Positions 44,033-52,601 of a stretch of 64,000 nt of DNA are shown here, piece after piece. Origin of the DNA: Massilia sp. YIM B02443 (GTDB lineage Bacteria > Pseudomonadota > Gammaproteobacteria > Burkholderiales > Burkholderiaceae_D). Under the pieces are notes generated by a model. The model was not told the DNA's origin, did not search any database, and saw nothing but the letters and a program-made list of their open reading frames with translations. The translations under genes and the position numbers were made by a program. The DNA is taken from positions 41,681 through 105,680 of the forward strand of contig NZ_JASNRA010000010.1 in the NCBI RefSeq assembly GCF_030411955.1, read 5' to 3'. How positions within the stretch are numbered: the first letter of the stretch is position 1; each line of letters begins with the position of its first letter.

Positions 44033-44794
44033 TCAATTCGGGGTGTCTGGAGTGTCGGCGTCGGGGCGCTCGAGCGCCGCCGCGTCGTTGGCGCCGTCGC
44101 TGGCGGCGTCATTCGCGGCTGCGGCATCGGGCGTGTCGACCGCGGCGACCTTGCGCGGCGCGGCCGCGATCGGCGCGCGCTTGAAGACTTCGGACAGCGC
44201 GCCGTTGATGATGCGTTCCTTGAGCACGTCGGTGTCCATCATCAGGTCGAGCAAGGGGCCTTCCAGGATCACGTCGCCACGGCGCTCGATGAAGCCGAGC
44301 TTCGACAGCACGCCCAGGTTCATGTCCATGCGCGTCTTCTTGCCAAGCTTGTCGCCGAAGTCCGACAGCAGCGCGGTGTACGAAATGCCGATCGAGGTGT
44401 CTTCGGCGCGCGGGATCGGCGTGTCCTTGTCGAACATGTCCGACTGGTCGTCGATCACGGTGGTGTGGGTCTCCTGGCGCTCGCGCTTCGGGAGAATGAT
44501 CTGCGCCCACAGCACCACCAGCAAGGCCACGCCGTCGCGCGTCAGGCCGAAGTTATTGTTCTGCCAGATGTCCTTGGCGCCGAAGATCTTCGGTTCGACG
44601 TTGCGGTGCAGGGCGATGGTGACGTGGTCGGCGTAGACGTTGTCGAGCAGTTTCAGGCCCGACTCCAGCAGCCGCTTGTCGACTTCGGCGCGGAACTGGT
44701 CGTCCGACAGCGCGCGCTTGACCATCTTGTCGTCGCGGCGCAGGGTCTGGTGCGTGAGCAGGCGCGCGATCAGGATTTGTGCATCGTCATTCAT
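44033..44794 (-). CDS. mksE: MksE, KITE-type condensin subunit
   Basis: A 253-residue protein with an N-terminal winged-helix region (QILIARLLTHQTLRRDDKMVKRALSDDQFRAEVDKRLLESG..), a conserved NNNFGLTRDGVALLVVLWAQIILPKRE block and a second winged-helix (KTRMDMNLGVLSKLGFIERRGDVILEGPLLDLMMD). MksE/MukE dimers bind the kleisin and regulate the SMC ATPase. The C-terminal 50 residues are Ala/Asp-rich and probably disordered. The ATG overlaps the end of mksF by 8 bases. Assignment rests on position and fold pattern more than on strong motifs. Confidence 0.82.
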   Translation of the reverse strand: MNDDAQILIARLLTHQTLRRDDKMVKRALSDDQFRAEVDKRLLESGLKLLDNVYADHVTIALHRNVEPKIFGAKDIWQNNNFGLTRDGVALLVVLWAQIILPKRERQETHTTVIDDQSDMFDKDTPIPRAEDTSIGISYTALLSDFGDKLGKKTRMDMNLGVLSKLGFIERRGDVILEGPLLDLMMDTDVLKERIINGALSEVFKRAPIAAAPRKVAAVDTPDAAAANDAASDGANDAAALERPDADTPDTPN

Positions 44795-46178
44795 GGGGCG
44801 TGCCGGTGTCGGTTGGTGAATCGAGATTGAGGGAAAGCGTGGCGATCGACATGGCCGCCACTTCCGGGTCGTCCAGCGCGATCATCTGGTCCTGCGCTTC
44901 GAAGCTCAGGGGCAGGCGCGCCAGGTCGGCGGTCGCGCCCTGCAGGCTGGCCTCGGCCGCGTCGCCCAGCAGCGGCAGCATCGAGGCGCGGTAGGACGCC
45001 ACCGCGAAGCTGGCCGGCAGCAGGGACTCGTGCAGCGCCACCTTGCGCGGCCCGACTTCGGAAAATTCGGGGAAGTTGCCCAGGTTGGCGAAATCGGCCA
45101 GCTTGGTGATCCAGTCGTTCAGTTCGACCATCATGGCCGGGTTGTCGTTGACCGTCAGCGGCGCATCCTGGCCGCTCGGCAGGCCTTTGGGGCCGGTCGA
45201 GATCACGCGCTCGGCCAGCAGCTCGGTCTCGGCCACGTCGATCATCTCGGCCGGGGTGCCGAACAGCGGCGTCACCGGACGGTCGATCGCGCCCGCGGCC
45301 AGGCTGGCCAGGTCGTCGTGCGCCAGCAGCCAGCGTTTCACGTCGGTAGTCGACAGGCCGGACTGGCCCAGGTGCACGCGCTGGCGCTCGATCTGGTTCA
45401 GGGCGCGCGAGAACATGCCCTGCATGTTCAACAGAGCACTCTGCGCCCTGCCGATCGCCTGCGCCGCGCGGTGGGTGGCGGAATCGGCGCGTTCGTCCGA
45501 GGTGATCGCGCGCAGGATCACCGAACCCTTTTCGACCCAGTCGCAGGCCATGTGCCACTTGGCCTGCGAGGTGCGCAGGCGGAATTCGGAGCCGGAGGCG
45601 ATGGCGTCGCGGAATTCCTCGGTCAGCTCGACCAGGCGCCCCAGCAGGTGTTTCAGCTGGTCGACGGTGACGCCGCCCACGGCCTGGGCCCCGGCCACCT
45701 GCGACAGCAGGAAGCCCATCTCGGCTTCGTCGTCTTCCGGTTTGCCCAGCGCCAGCAGCGTCTCCAATGCGGCCAGCACGTTCCTTGCCAGCGGCGTGAT
45801 GCGGTACACGGCGGCCGGCGCGTCCCAGGCCAGCAGGCCATGGCCGCGCAGGCGGTTGAGCACCGTTTCCAGGCTCTCGGGGATCAGGTAGGCCAGCTTC
45901 TGGTTGATGTCGGCGCGCGAGAACGCCGAGCTGGCGGTGTCGCCGGCCAGTTCGCGCAGGACCAGCAGGCGCACCAGCACGCCGTCCTGGGTGCCGTGGA
46001 ACAGGGCGGTAAACGCCGACAGCATCGGCTGGGCGCGCTTGAGGTGGAAGACCTGCTCGATCTCGTCGGGAGCGATGCCTTCGTGGAAGTGCGCCTGCAG
46101 CGGGTCCAGCTGTTCCGGATCCTGCGTCGCGCTCAGGGAGTCGGCAGCGAGGGCCGCGCCGGCAAGTGGGTCGATCAT
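44787..46178 (-). CDS. mksF: MksF, kleisin-like condensin subunit
   Basis: A 463-residue protein. The N-terminal part (about 30-150) is a winged-helix domain (FSRADINQKLAYLIPESLETVLNRLRGHGLLAWDAPAAVYRITPLARNVLAALE). A central helical bundle and a C-terminal domain follow, as in MukF/MksF kleisins that bridge the SMC heads. It is the first gene of mksFEB, the same order as in Pseudomonas. I use the ATG at 46178 (MIDPLAGAALAAD); the frame is open to 46265 but the extra 29 residues look non-conserved. The ribosome binding site is weak. Confidence 0.82.
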   Translation of the reverse strand: MIDPLAGAALAADSLSATQDPEQLDPLQAHFHEGIAPDEIEQVFHLKRAQPMLSAFTALFHGTQDGVLVRLLVLRELAGDTASSAFSRADINQKLAYLIPESLETVLNRLRGHGLLAWDAPAAVYRITPLARNVLAALETLLALGKPEDDEAEMGFLLSQVAGAQAVGGVTVDQLKHLLGRLVELTEEFRDAIASGSEFRLRTSQAKWHMACDWVEKGSVILRAITSDERADSATHRAAQAIGRAQSALLNMQGMFSRALNQIERQRVHLGQSGLSTTDVKRWLLAHDDLASLAAGAIDRPVTPLFGTPAEMIDVAETELLAERVISTGPKGLPSGQDAPLTVNDNPAMMVELNDWITKLADFANLGNFPEFSEVGPRKVALHESLLPASFAVASYRASMLPLLGDAAEASLQGATADLARLPLSFEAQDQMIALDDPEVAAMSIATLSLNLDSPTDTGTPHE

Positions 46179-46276
46179 CGTCTTGGTACCAGTCTCGTGC
46201 GCGGTCTGCCGTGAATGGCCGGCAAGCGCCGCGGGGGCGTCAGTATAACAGTTTAGACTGGGCAATTAACGGTAGA

Positions 46277-46295
46277 CAGCCCCCGCCGGGGGCTG
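46277..46295. terminator. GC hairpin between DUF3108 gene and mksF
   Basis: CAGCCCCC (46277-46284), loop GCC, GGGGGCTG (46288-46295), an 8-base perfect stem in the 205-base gap between the two minus-strand genes. No T-run on either side, so terminator function is uncertain. Confidence 0.35.
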
Positions 46296-46383
46296 GAATT
46301 GCAGGAAAGACACAGCTGGAGCAAGCGCTTACATTGCCAGATTTGCAACCTGGAGTCGCGCCAGTGGCGTAACCAGACAGCCT

Positions 46384-47148
46384 TTACTGCTTGGTTACCG
46401 AGCGCAGGGTTTGCTCGATGGTTTCCTTGTCGCCCTCCGTGAAACGGATCTTGACCGGATACCATTCCTGGCTCGGCGCCAGCCAGACGTCGATGGCCTG
46501 GTCGCGGCTATCCTTCAACGGCTTGCGCGACACCATCACCGCCTCCACCTCGCCCACGCCGGTCTTGACCTTTTCGCGCTTGACCACCTTGAAGGTCCAC
46601 GCTTCGGCGTCGCGCCGGCCGGCCACGAAGAACGGCCATTCGCTGCCCGGCTTGAACTTGTCGCCGGCGGCGCGCGCCACGGCGGCCAGCTGCCAGGTGA
46701 CCGAGACGCGGTCCTGCTCGCCGCCCTTGAGTGGATAGCTCTTGTCGCCGTCCTCGAAGCGGATGGTCTTGCTCTCGCGGTCGAAGGTGACCGTGGTCGG
46801 GTCCTTGCGCATGCGCTTTTCCCAGAACTGACCCGGGGCCAGGCCGTAGGCGTCGATCGTTCCTTCGCTGCGGTCGTCGGTCAGCGTGCCCAGGATCGCC
46901 ACACGCGATTCGAGCCGGGTGCTGTACTTGCCGTCGCCGGCGCGCCAGGTGAGTTGCGCCTCGCCTTTCAGCGCCAGACCGCGCTGGCGCGCCGCCAGGT
47001 CATAGGTCAGGTCGGCCGACGGCGGCAACGCGAAGGCGCGCTTGACTGCCGGATGGGCAGATTGGGCGGTCTGGGCAGTGGCGACATTTCCGAATGCCAA
47101 GGCCAGCAGCACGCCGGCGCCGGCTTTTTGAATGTTGTTCATATGCAT
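46384..47148 (-). CDS. DUF3108 exported protein (second copy)
   Basis: A 254-residue protein with a signal peptide (NNIQKAGAGVLLALAFGNVATA). The DUF3108 domain fills the mature part: LTYDLAARQRGLALKGEAQLTWRAGDGKYSTRLESRV, then GQFWEKRMRKDPTTVTFDRE and a final AIDVWLAPSQEWYPVKIRFTEGDKETIEQTLRSV. Function unknown; the fold resembles lipocalin-like or LolA-like barrels. It is a paralogue of the upstream gene (same VWLAP..WYPVKIR ending), 7 bases apart, so they arose by tandem duplication. An in-frame ATG at 47142 is an equal start candidate. Confidence 0.88.
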   Translation of the reverse strand: MHMNNIQKAGAGVLLALAFGNVATAQTAQSAHPAVKRAFALPPSADLTYDLAARQRGLALKGEAQLTWRAGDGKYSTRLESRVAILGTLTDDRSEGTIDAYGLAPGQFWEKRMRKDPTTVTFDRESKTIRFEDGDKSYPLKGGEQDRVSVTWQLAAVARAAGDKFKPGSEWPFFVAGRRDAEAWTFKVVKREKVKTGVGEVEAVMVSRKPLKDSRDQAIDVWLAPSQEWYPVKIRFTEGDKETIEQTLRSVTKQ

Positions 47149-47155
47149 GACGATA

Positions 47156-48280
47156 TCAATGTCCTGAATGGTTCAAGACGATATTATTCACTGTTTGCGT
47201 GGTCACCGCTCCACTGGCCTCGGTATTGCGAATCCGCACCGGATACCAGCCGTGTCCCGGCGCCAGCCAGATGTCGAGTTGCGACTTATACGACCCAGGT
47301 TGTGGCGGTCGGCTCAAGTGCAAGGTCTCGAGGCGTCCGAGCCGGGTGTCGATCTGCTCGCGCCCGACCACCTTGAAGCGGTACATCGTGGCGTCGCGGT
47401 CTTCGCCGACGAAGATGTCGATGTTGCCGCTCATCTGTTTCGGGTCGCCGCGCGCGATTGCCGCCAGCTGCAGCGGCACGCTGGCCTTGTCCTGGGCGCC
47501 CGGCACCAGCGGGTAGCTGGCCTGCGAGCCCGAGAACGTCAGGCGGTTGCCGCCCCAGTCGAAATGGGTCGCGGTCAGCGACCGGCCGCGCCGCTTCTCG
47601 GTCATCTTGATCGGCGCGAAGCCGGTGGCGGCCACCGCCCCTTCGCTGCTGAGCACGACCAGGTTGACGCGCGTAAACACCACGCGGATGCCGGCTTCGA
47701 CCTTGATGCGGTAGGTGTCGGCGTCGAGCTGCCAGTCGAGCAGGGCTTCGCCCGACCATTCGGTGCCGTCGGCGTCGGTGCGCGCGACGTCGAGCGTGAT
47801 CGCGGCCGGCGGCGGCATGTCGACCACGTAGCGACGCGCTTCCGGTGGCGGCGGTGCGGCCGGCGGCGGCGCCGGTTCGGGCGGCGCGGGTTGCGGCGCG
47901 GGTTGCGGCGCCGGCGCTGCAGGAGCCGCCGCGACGCCCTCGCCGCTGGACGCCGCTTCGACCGGCGCAGCCTGGGCAGCGCCGTCGTTGGCGCCGATCA
48001 TGACCGGCGTGCCGAGCTCGGCTGGCAATGGCGCGATCTCGGGCAAGGGTGGCGGCGGCGCCGACGGCGGCAACGGCAGCGGCGCCGGCTCGGTCGGCGG
48101 CGCGGGCGCGGCGGCCGGCAGCAGTTCGGCCACCAGCGTGCCGCCCACGTCCGCGCCGCCATGGCGCGGCAAGTCCAGCCGGGTCTGGAACAGACCCAGC
48201 GCCATCCAGTGCAACAGGACAACCAGCGCGGCCAGCACGAAGGAGCGGCGCCGGCGCGGGAAAAACGGAGCGGATTGCAT
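47156..48280 (-). CDS. DUF3108 protein with membrane anchor and proline-rich linker
   Basis: A 374-residue protein. A basic N-terminus and one membrane helix (SFVLAALVVLLHWMALGLF) are followed by a Pro/Ala-rich stretch of about 100 residues, then the DUF3108 domain (about 160-374) with the same DIWLAPGHGWYPVRIRNTE motif as its downstream paralogue. The layout recalls TonB (anchor, Pro-rich spacer spanning the periplasm, C-terminal domain), but the end domain is unrelated. Function unknown. Divergent from phaM. Confidence 0.88.
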   Translation of the reverse strand: MQSAPFFPRRRRSFVLAALVVLLHWMALGLFQTRLDLPRHGGADVGGTLVAELLPAAAPAPPTEPAPLPLPPSAPPPPLPEIAPLPAELGTPVMIGANDGAAQAAPVEAASSGEGVAAAPAAPAPQPAPQPAPPEPAPPPAAPPPPEARRYVVDMPPPAAITLDVARTDADGTEWSGEALLDWQLDADTYRIKVEAGIRVVFTRVNLVVLSSEGAVAATGFAPIKMTEKRRGRSLTATHFDWGGNRLTFSGSQASYPLVPGAQDKASVPLQLAAIARGDPKQMSGNIDIFVGEDRDATMYRFKVVGREQIDTRLGRLETLHLSRPPQPGSYKSQLDIWLAPGHGWYPVRIRNTEASGAVTTQTVNNIVLNHSGH

Positions 48281-48390
48281 CCCGCTAGTGTAGCGCGGGC
48301 GCGACCGTGCTGCGCCGTACTGCCGTGCTGCGGTTTTGTCCGGGCCGCCGTAATCTGCTACGCTAGCCGCACCAACAACGGAGACCCGCC

Positions 48391-49167
48391 ATGCTCAAGC
48401 CGCCCATGCCTGGAATGACCGATACGCTGGAATTCGTCAAGAACCTGTGGGGCGGCATGCAGATTCCGGGCGTCATGCCCGGCATGCCGGGCATGCCCGC
48501 CCCCGCCCTCTCGGTGGACGAACTGGACAAGAAAATCGCCGACCTGAAGGCGGTCGAGGCCTGGCTCAACCTGAACCTGGGCATGCTGCGCGGCACGATC
48601 CAGGCGCTGGAAATCCAGCGCGGCACGCTGGCCACGCTGCGCGCCATGGGCGACAGCATGGCGCAAGCCATGAACCAGACCGGCGCCGCCAGCGATGCGG
48701 CCATGGCGCCGTTTGCCCAATTCTTCAGCCAGGCAGCGCAGGCCGCGATGGCGCCGAAGGGGTCGCCTGCGGCGTCCGCCTCGCAGGCGGGCACGCCAGA
48801 GCCGCCGTCCGCTGCGCAATCGGCGTCACAAGACAATCCTCAGTCCGGCGCCGAAGCGCCGCACGCCGGCATGCCGGCCGCCGTCGCCTGGTGGAACCTG
48901 CTGCAGGACCAGTTCCGCCAGGCCGTGGCCAGCGCCATGCCGCCGGATGCCGGCGCCAATCCTGACCCATCGGGCGCCGCGTCGCCGGCGCCGTCCCCTG
49001 CCGGCGGATCGCCGCTGGACGTGTCGGGCGGCGCGCCGGATGCCGGCACGTCGGGCGACGCCGGTCGGCAAACCGATGGCGGCGGCGGCCAATCGGGCGG
49101 CGGCGCGCCCAACGGCAACACCGCCAGCGGCCGCCGCACCGCGCGCAGCAAGGCCGACAAGACCTGA
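48391..49167 (+). CDS. phaM: PhaM, polyhydroxyalkanoate granule regulatory protein
   Basis: A 258-residue PhaM-family protein. The N-terminal MPGMTDTLEFVKNLWGGMQIPG is the family signature, followed by LSVDELDKKIADLKAVEAWLNLNLGMLRGTIQALEIQRGTL, a helix that contacts PhaC1 and granules. The C-terminal half is Pro/Ala/Gly-rich and ends with a basic tail (SGRRTARSKADKT) that could bind DNA, as in Ralstonia PhaM, which activates PHA synthase and ties granules to the nucleoid. GGAGACCCGCC precedes the start. No other pha gene is in the window. Confidence 0.92.
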   Translation: MLKPPMPGMTDTLEFVKNLWGGMQIPGVMPGMPGMPAPALSVDELDKKIADLKAVEAWLNLNLGMLRGTIQALEIQRGTLATLRAMGDSMAQAMNQTGAASDAAMAPFAQFFSQAAQAAMAPKGSPAASASQAGTPEPPSAAQSASQDNPQSGAEAPHAGMPAAVAWWNLLQDQFRQAVASAMPPDAGANPDPSGAASPAPSPAGGSPLDVSGGAPDAGTSGDAGRQTDGGGGQSGGGAPNGNTASGRRTARSKADKT

Positions 49168-49275
49168 CACCCCGCAAATTTCCTTTTGATGCGCCCGCTG
49201 GCAGGCGCGCACTAACCGTGCTGAACTGACCGGGCGGCCCCGCACGCCCGGCCGCGCCCCTTCCAGGAGGCGCAC

Positions 49276-52200
49276 ATGCTGCCCAGCGACCATTCCCACC
49301 TGACCCCGTCGCAGATCGACGACCTGCGGCGCAAGCTCGACGCCTGCGACTGCCATCCACCGCCGCAGGCGCGCAGCGTCAGCGAGCTGGCCGACGCCTT
49401 CGCCACCCTGCGCCGCCGCAACGATTTGCCGCCCTCGAGCACGATCGACGCCGACACCCTGCGCTGCCTCGAGGCCGGCGCCGGCGTGCTGTTCAACGAA
49501 GTACTGCGCGACGAGCTCGACATGCTGCGTCCCGAAGCGGATGTCGATCCCAACAGCGACCCTGACGGCGCCCTGCCGCCCGACCGCGCCCGCCTGCTCG
49601 GCCGCGCCCATGGCGGCATGCTGACCGGCCTGGCAATCTCGGGCGGCGGCCTGCGCAGCGCCACCTTCGGCCTGGGTGCGCTGCAGGCACTGGCCGCGCA
49701 CGGCCTGCTGCGCCGCATCGACTACCTGTCCACCGTTTCGGGCGGCGGCTTCATCGGCGGCTGGCTGTCCAAGTGCCTGCATGCGCACGGCGGCGATATC
49801 CGCCAGGTGGAAGCGCTGCTGGCGCCGGGCGCCGGCGGCACCGAGGCGCCCGAGGTGCGCTTTCTGCGCCAGCACAGCAACTACCTGTCGCCGCAGGGCG
49901 GCATGTTCAGCGCCGACACCTGGACCCTGCTCGGCACCTACGTGCGCAACACGGGGCTGAACCTGGCGATGCTGGTGGCCTGGATGTGCGCCCTGCTGCT
50001 GCTGCCGCGCTTTGCCGTGTGGGCCGTGCATCGGGTGGTGGCGCCGGACGGACCGTGGGCGGGCTGGGGCGACCTGGCCTGGGTCGCCGGCGTATTGCTG
50101 TTTCTGTTCGCCGTGTTCTGTATCGCTCTTTCGATATCCAGCAAGCCCGAAAGTTCGCAGGGGATGCGGCGCTTTCCCCTGTCGCAGGGTGCGGTACTGT
50201 GGTGCATCAACCTGCCGCTGCTGCTGGCGGGCTTTCTCGGCAGCGTCGGGCTGTGGCGCCACGGCGGCGCGCTGGGCGCGCTCGGTTCCGGCCTGACGGG
50301 CTCGGTGCTGCCGGCGCAGCTGGCCGGCCGTCCCTACTGGCTGCTGGCGCCGGGACTGGTCTATTTCATCGTCTGGGCCTGCGGCTGGTACCTGGCGCAC
50401 GATCGCGCCAGCCCTTACCGGCATGCCGGCTACGCCATCTGCGCCGCCGGCGGCGCGACGGTGGCGCTGGTGCTGCTCGAAGCCGGGCGCGCATTTGCAC
50501 CCGAGATCGTGCCCGGCGGCGCAAGCAGTGGCGAACGCCTGTCGCAGCTGCTGTGCGGCGGCGCCGCCCTGCTGCTGATCGCGGCCGGCGCGCTGGCCTT
50601 GCACGCGCGCATGCGCGCCCATCCGCCGCTGCGCGACCTGACCCGCGCCGAACTGGGCGAAGGCTTTTCGCATTTCATCTGCGCCATGGGCGCGCTCACG
50701 CTCGGCACCGTGCTGCTGCTGGCCGGGCTGACGTGGCTGCCGGAACCGGGCAGGCATCCGGTGCTGAACAACGCCATCGCCCTGGCCAGCTTCGGCATGC
50801 CGCTATTGACAGCGCTGTTCGGCGTCACCATGACCCTGATGATCGGCCTGATCGGCCGCCTGTACAGCGACGCCAGCCGCGAATGGTGGAGCCGCCAAGG
50901 CGCCTGGGCCGCCATCCTGGCGCTGGGCTGGCTGGCGGTGTACGGCGTCGGCTTCTTCGTGGCGCCGCTGCTGCACTGGGCCTGGCTGACCTATGCGCTG
51001 TGGTCGAACCTGGGCACGCTGGCCGGCTGGCTGGCGATGACGGCCTTCGGCCTGAAGGCCGGCAGCGGCATCGGCACTGGCGGCGGTGCGCGTACGGCGG
51101 CCTCGGCGCGGCTGGACCTGGCGGCGCGATTGGCCCCCTACGTGTTCACGCTCGGCATCGTGGCCTTGCTCAGCGCCCTGGTGCAGGCCGTGGTGGCGCT
51201 GCCTTCTGTTCATTGTCCGGGCAAGGACCTGGCCTGCGTGTATGCAGCGCATGCGCGCGCCACCCTGGCCACCGACGGCGCCACGCTTCTGCTGGCTTTC
51301 GGCGGCTTCCTCGGCGCCGCGCTGCTGCTCGGCTGGCGGGTCGACATCAACAAGTTCTCGCTCTACATGCTGTACCGCAACCGCATCGTGCGCGCCTTCT
51401 TCGGCGCCAGCAACCGCACGCGCCGCCCGCACCCGTTCACCGGCTTCGACCCGGCCGACGACGTGCTGCTGGCCGACCTGCGCTACCAGCGTCCCTACCC
51501 GATCGTGAATACTTCACTCAATTTTGTCAGCGGCGAAGAGCTGGCGTGGCAGACGCGGCGCACCGCCTCGTTTGCGTTCACGCCGCGCTGGTGCGGCTAT
51601 GAGCTGGCGTCGGCCCCGGCGGCGGACGCCGGCTGCTACCGGCCGACCGACCAGTACGCCTCGCGCTCGGGCGTCGGCAGCGACGACGACGCCGGCGTGC
51701 GGCTGGGCATGGCGGTGGCGCTGTCGGGCGCGGCGGCCAGCCCGAACATGGGTGCGCACTCGTCGGCGCCGCTGAATTTCCTGATGACGATGTTTAATGT
51801 GCGCTTGGGGCGCTGGTGTCCGAACCCGCGACGCAAGGCCTGGACCAGCGCCTCGCCGCCGATTGGCCTGTTCAGCCTGCTGGCCGAGCTGTTCGGCCAG
51901 GCCGATGCCGAAGCCAGCTACGTACACCTGTCCGACGGCGGCCACTTCGACAATCTCGGCATCTACGAGCTGGTGCGGCGCCGCTGCAAACTGGTGATCG
52001 CACTCGACGTCGGCAGCGACCGCCAGCTGGCGTTCGAAGACCTGGGCAACACGATCCGGCGCTGCGGCACTGACCTGCACGTGCGGATCGACCTCGACGT
52101 CTCACGCATGGATGCCGCATCCAACGGCCTGTGCGGCGCCAGCTGCGCGGCGGGCAAGATCCGCTACAGCCTGGCCGACCGCGGCGCGGTCGATGGTGTG

Positions 52201-52488
52201 CTCCTGTACGTCAAGCCGGCGATTGTCGGCAGCGAGAATGCGGACTTGCTGAATTACCGGCGGCTGCATCCGGACTATCCGCATGAAAGCATCGCCGACC
52301 AGTGGTTCGACGAAGCGCAGTTCGAAAGTTATCGCGCGCTGGGGTATCACATCCTCGATTGCGCGCTGGGCGAGGCGGCGCGGCTGGCATTGCGGCCGGA
52401 TGGGGAGCTCGATATTGCACGGCTGTGCGAGGTACTGCTTGGCCGGCATGGCCCAGCACTGGCGGCGGGACCAGGCAACGGGCCTTGA
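49276..52488 (+). CDS. Large membrane patatin-like phospholipase family protein
   Basis: A 1070-residue protein with a patatin fold split around membrane helices. The oxyanion loop GGGLRS is at 123-128 and the nucleophile Ser155 sits in STVSGGGFIGG. The partner Asp887 is in SDGGHFDNLGIYELV. Between them lie about ten hydrophobic segments (about 215-700). The usual GxSxG is TVSGG here, so the first Gly is replaced. It is probably an inner-membrane lipid acyl hydrolase; substrate unknown. An in-frame upstream helical domain (1-110) is Arg/Leu-rich. AGGAGGCGCAC precedes the start. It is alone, flanked by phaM and a convergent transporter-like gene. Confidence 0.88.
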   Translation: MLPSDHSHLTPSQIDDLRRKLDACDCHPPPQARSVSELADAFATLRRRNDLPPSSTIDADTLRCLEAGAGVLFNEVLRDELDMLRPEADVDPNSDPDGALPPDRARLLGRAHGGMLTGLAISGGGLRSATFGLGALQALAAHGLLRRIDYLSTVSGGGFIGGWLSKCLHAHGGDIRQVEALLAPGAGGTEAPEVRFLRQHSNYLSPQGGMFSADTWTLLGTYVRNTGLNLAMLVAWMCALLLLPRFAVWAVHRVVAPDGPWAGWGDLAWVAGVLLFLFAVFCIALSISSKPESSQGMRRFPLSQGAVLWCINLPLLLAGFLGSVGLWRHGGALGALGSGLTGSVLPAQLAGRPYWLLAPGLVYFIVWACGWYLAHDRASPYRHAGYAICAAGGATVALVLLEAGRAFAPEIVPGGASSGERLSQLLCGGAALLLIAAGALALHARMRAHPPLRDLTRAELGEGFSHFICAMGALTLGTVLLLAGLTWLPEPGRHPVLNNAIALASFGMPLLTALFGVTMTLMIGLIGRLYSDASREWWSRQGAWAAILALGWLAVYGVGFFVAPLLHWAWLTYALWSNLGTLAGWLAMTAFGLKAGSGIGTGGGARTAASARLDLAARLAPYVFTLGIVALLSALVQAVVALPSVHCPGKDLACVYAAHARATLATDGATLLLAFGGFLGAALLLGWRVDINKFSLYMLYRNRIVRAFFGASNRTRRPHPFTGFDPADDVLLADLRYQRPYPIVNTSLNFVSGEELAWQTRRTASFAFTPRWCGYELASAPAADAGCYRPTDQYASRSGVGSDDDAGVRLGMAVALSGAAASPNMGAHSSAPLNFLMTMFNVRLGRWCPNPRRKAWTSASPPIGLFSLLAELFGQADAEASYVHLSDGGHFDNLGIYELVRRRCKLVIALDVGSDRQLAFEDLGNTIRRCGTDLHVRIDLDVSRMDAASNGLCGASCAAGKIRYSLADRGAVDGVLLYVKPAIVGSENADLLNYRRLHPDYPHESIADQWFDEAQFESYRALGYHILDCALGEAARLALRPDGELDIARLCEVLLGRHGPALAAGPGNGP

Positions 52489-52601
52489 GCGCGCGCCTGT
52501 CCGAGCCAACGGGCACGCCCAACAGCGGCGATCCGCTGACCGCCGCACCGCGCCGCGTCATTTGATCGTCTGCGGCCAAGTAACGAGCATGCGGCGCCGC
52601 C

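Noticed and set aside
41199..46178. Full Wadjet (JetABCD) defence system
   Set aside because: Three subunits are present but no Toprim nuclease gene is beside them, and the SMC is shorter than most JetC proteins.
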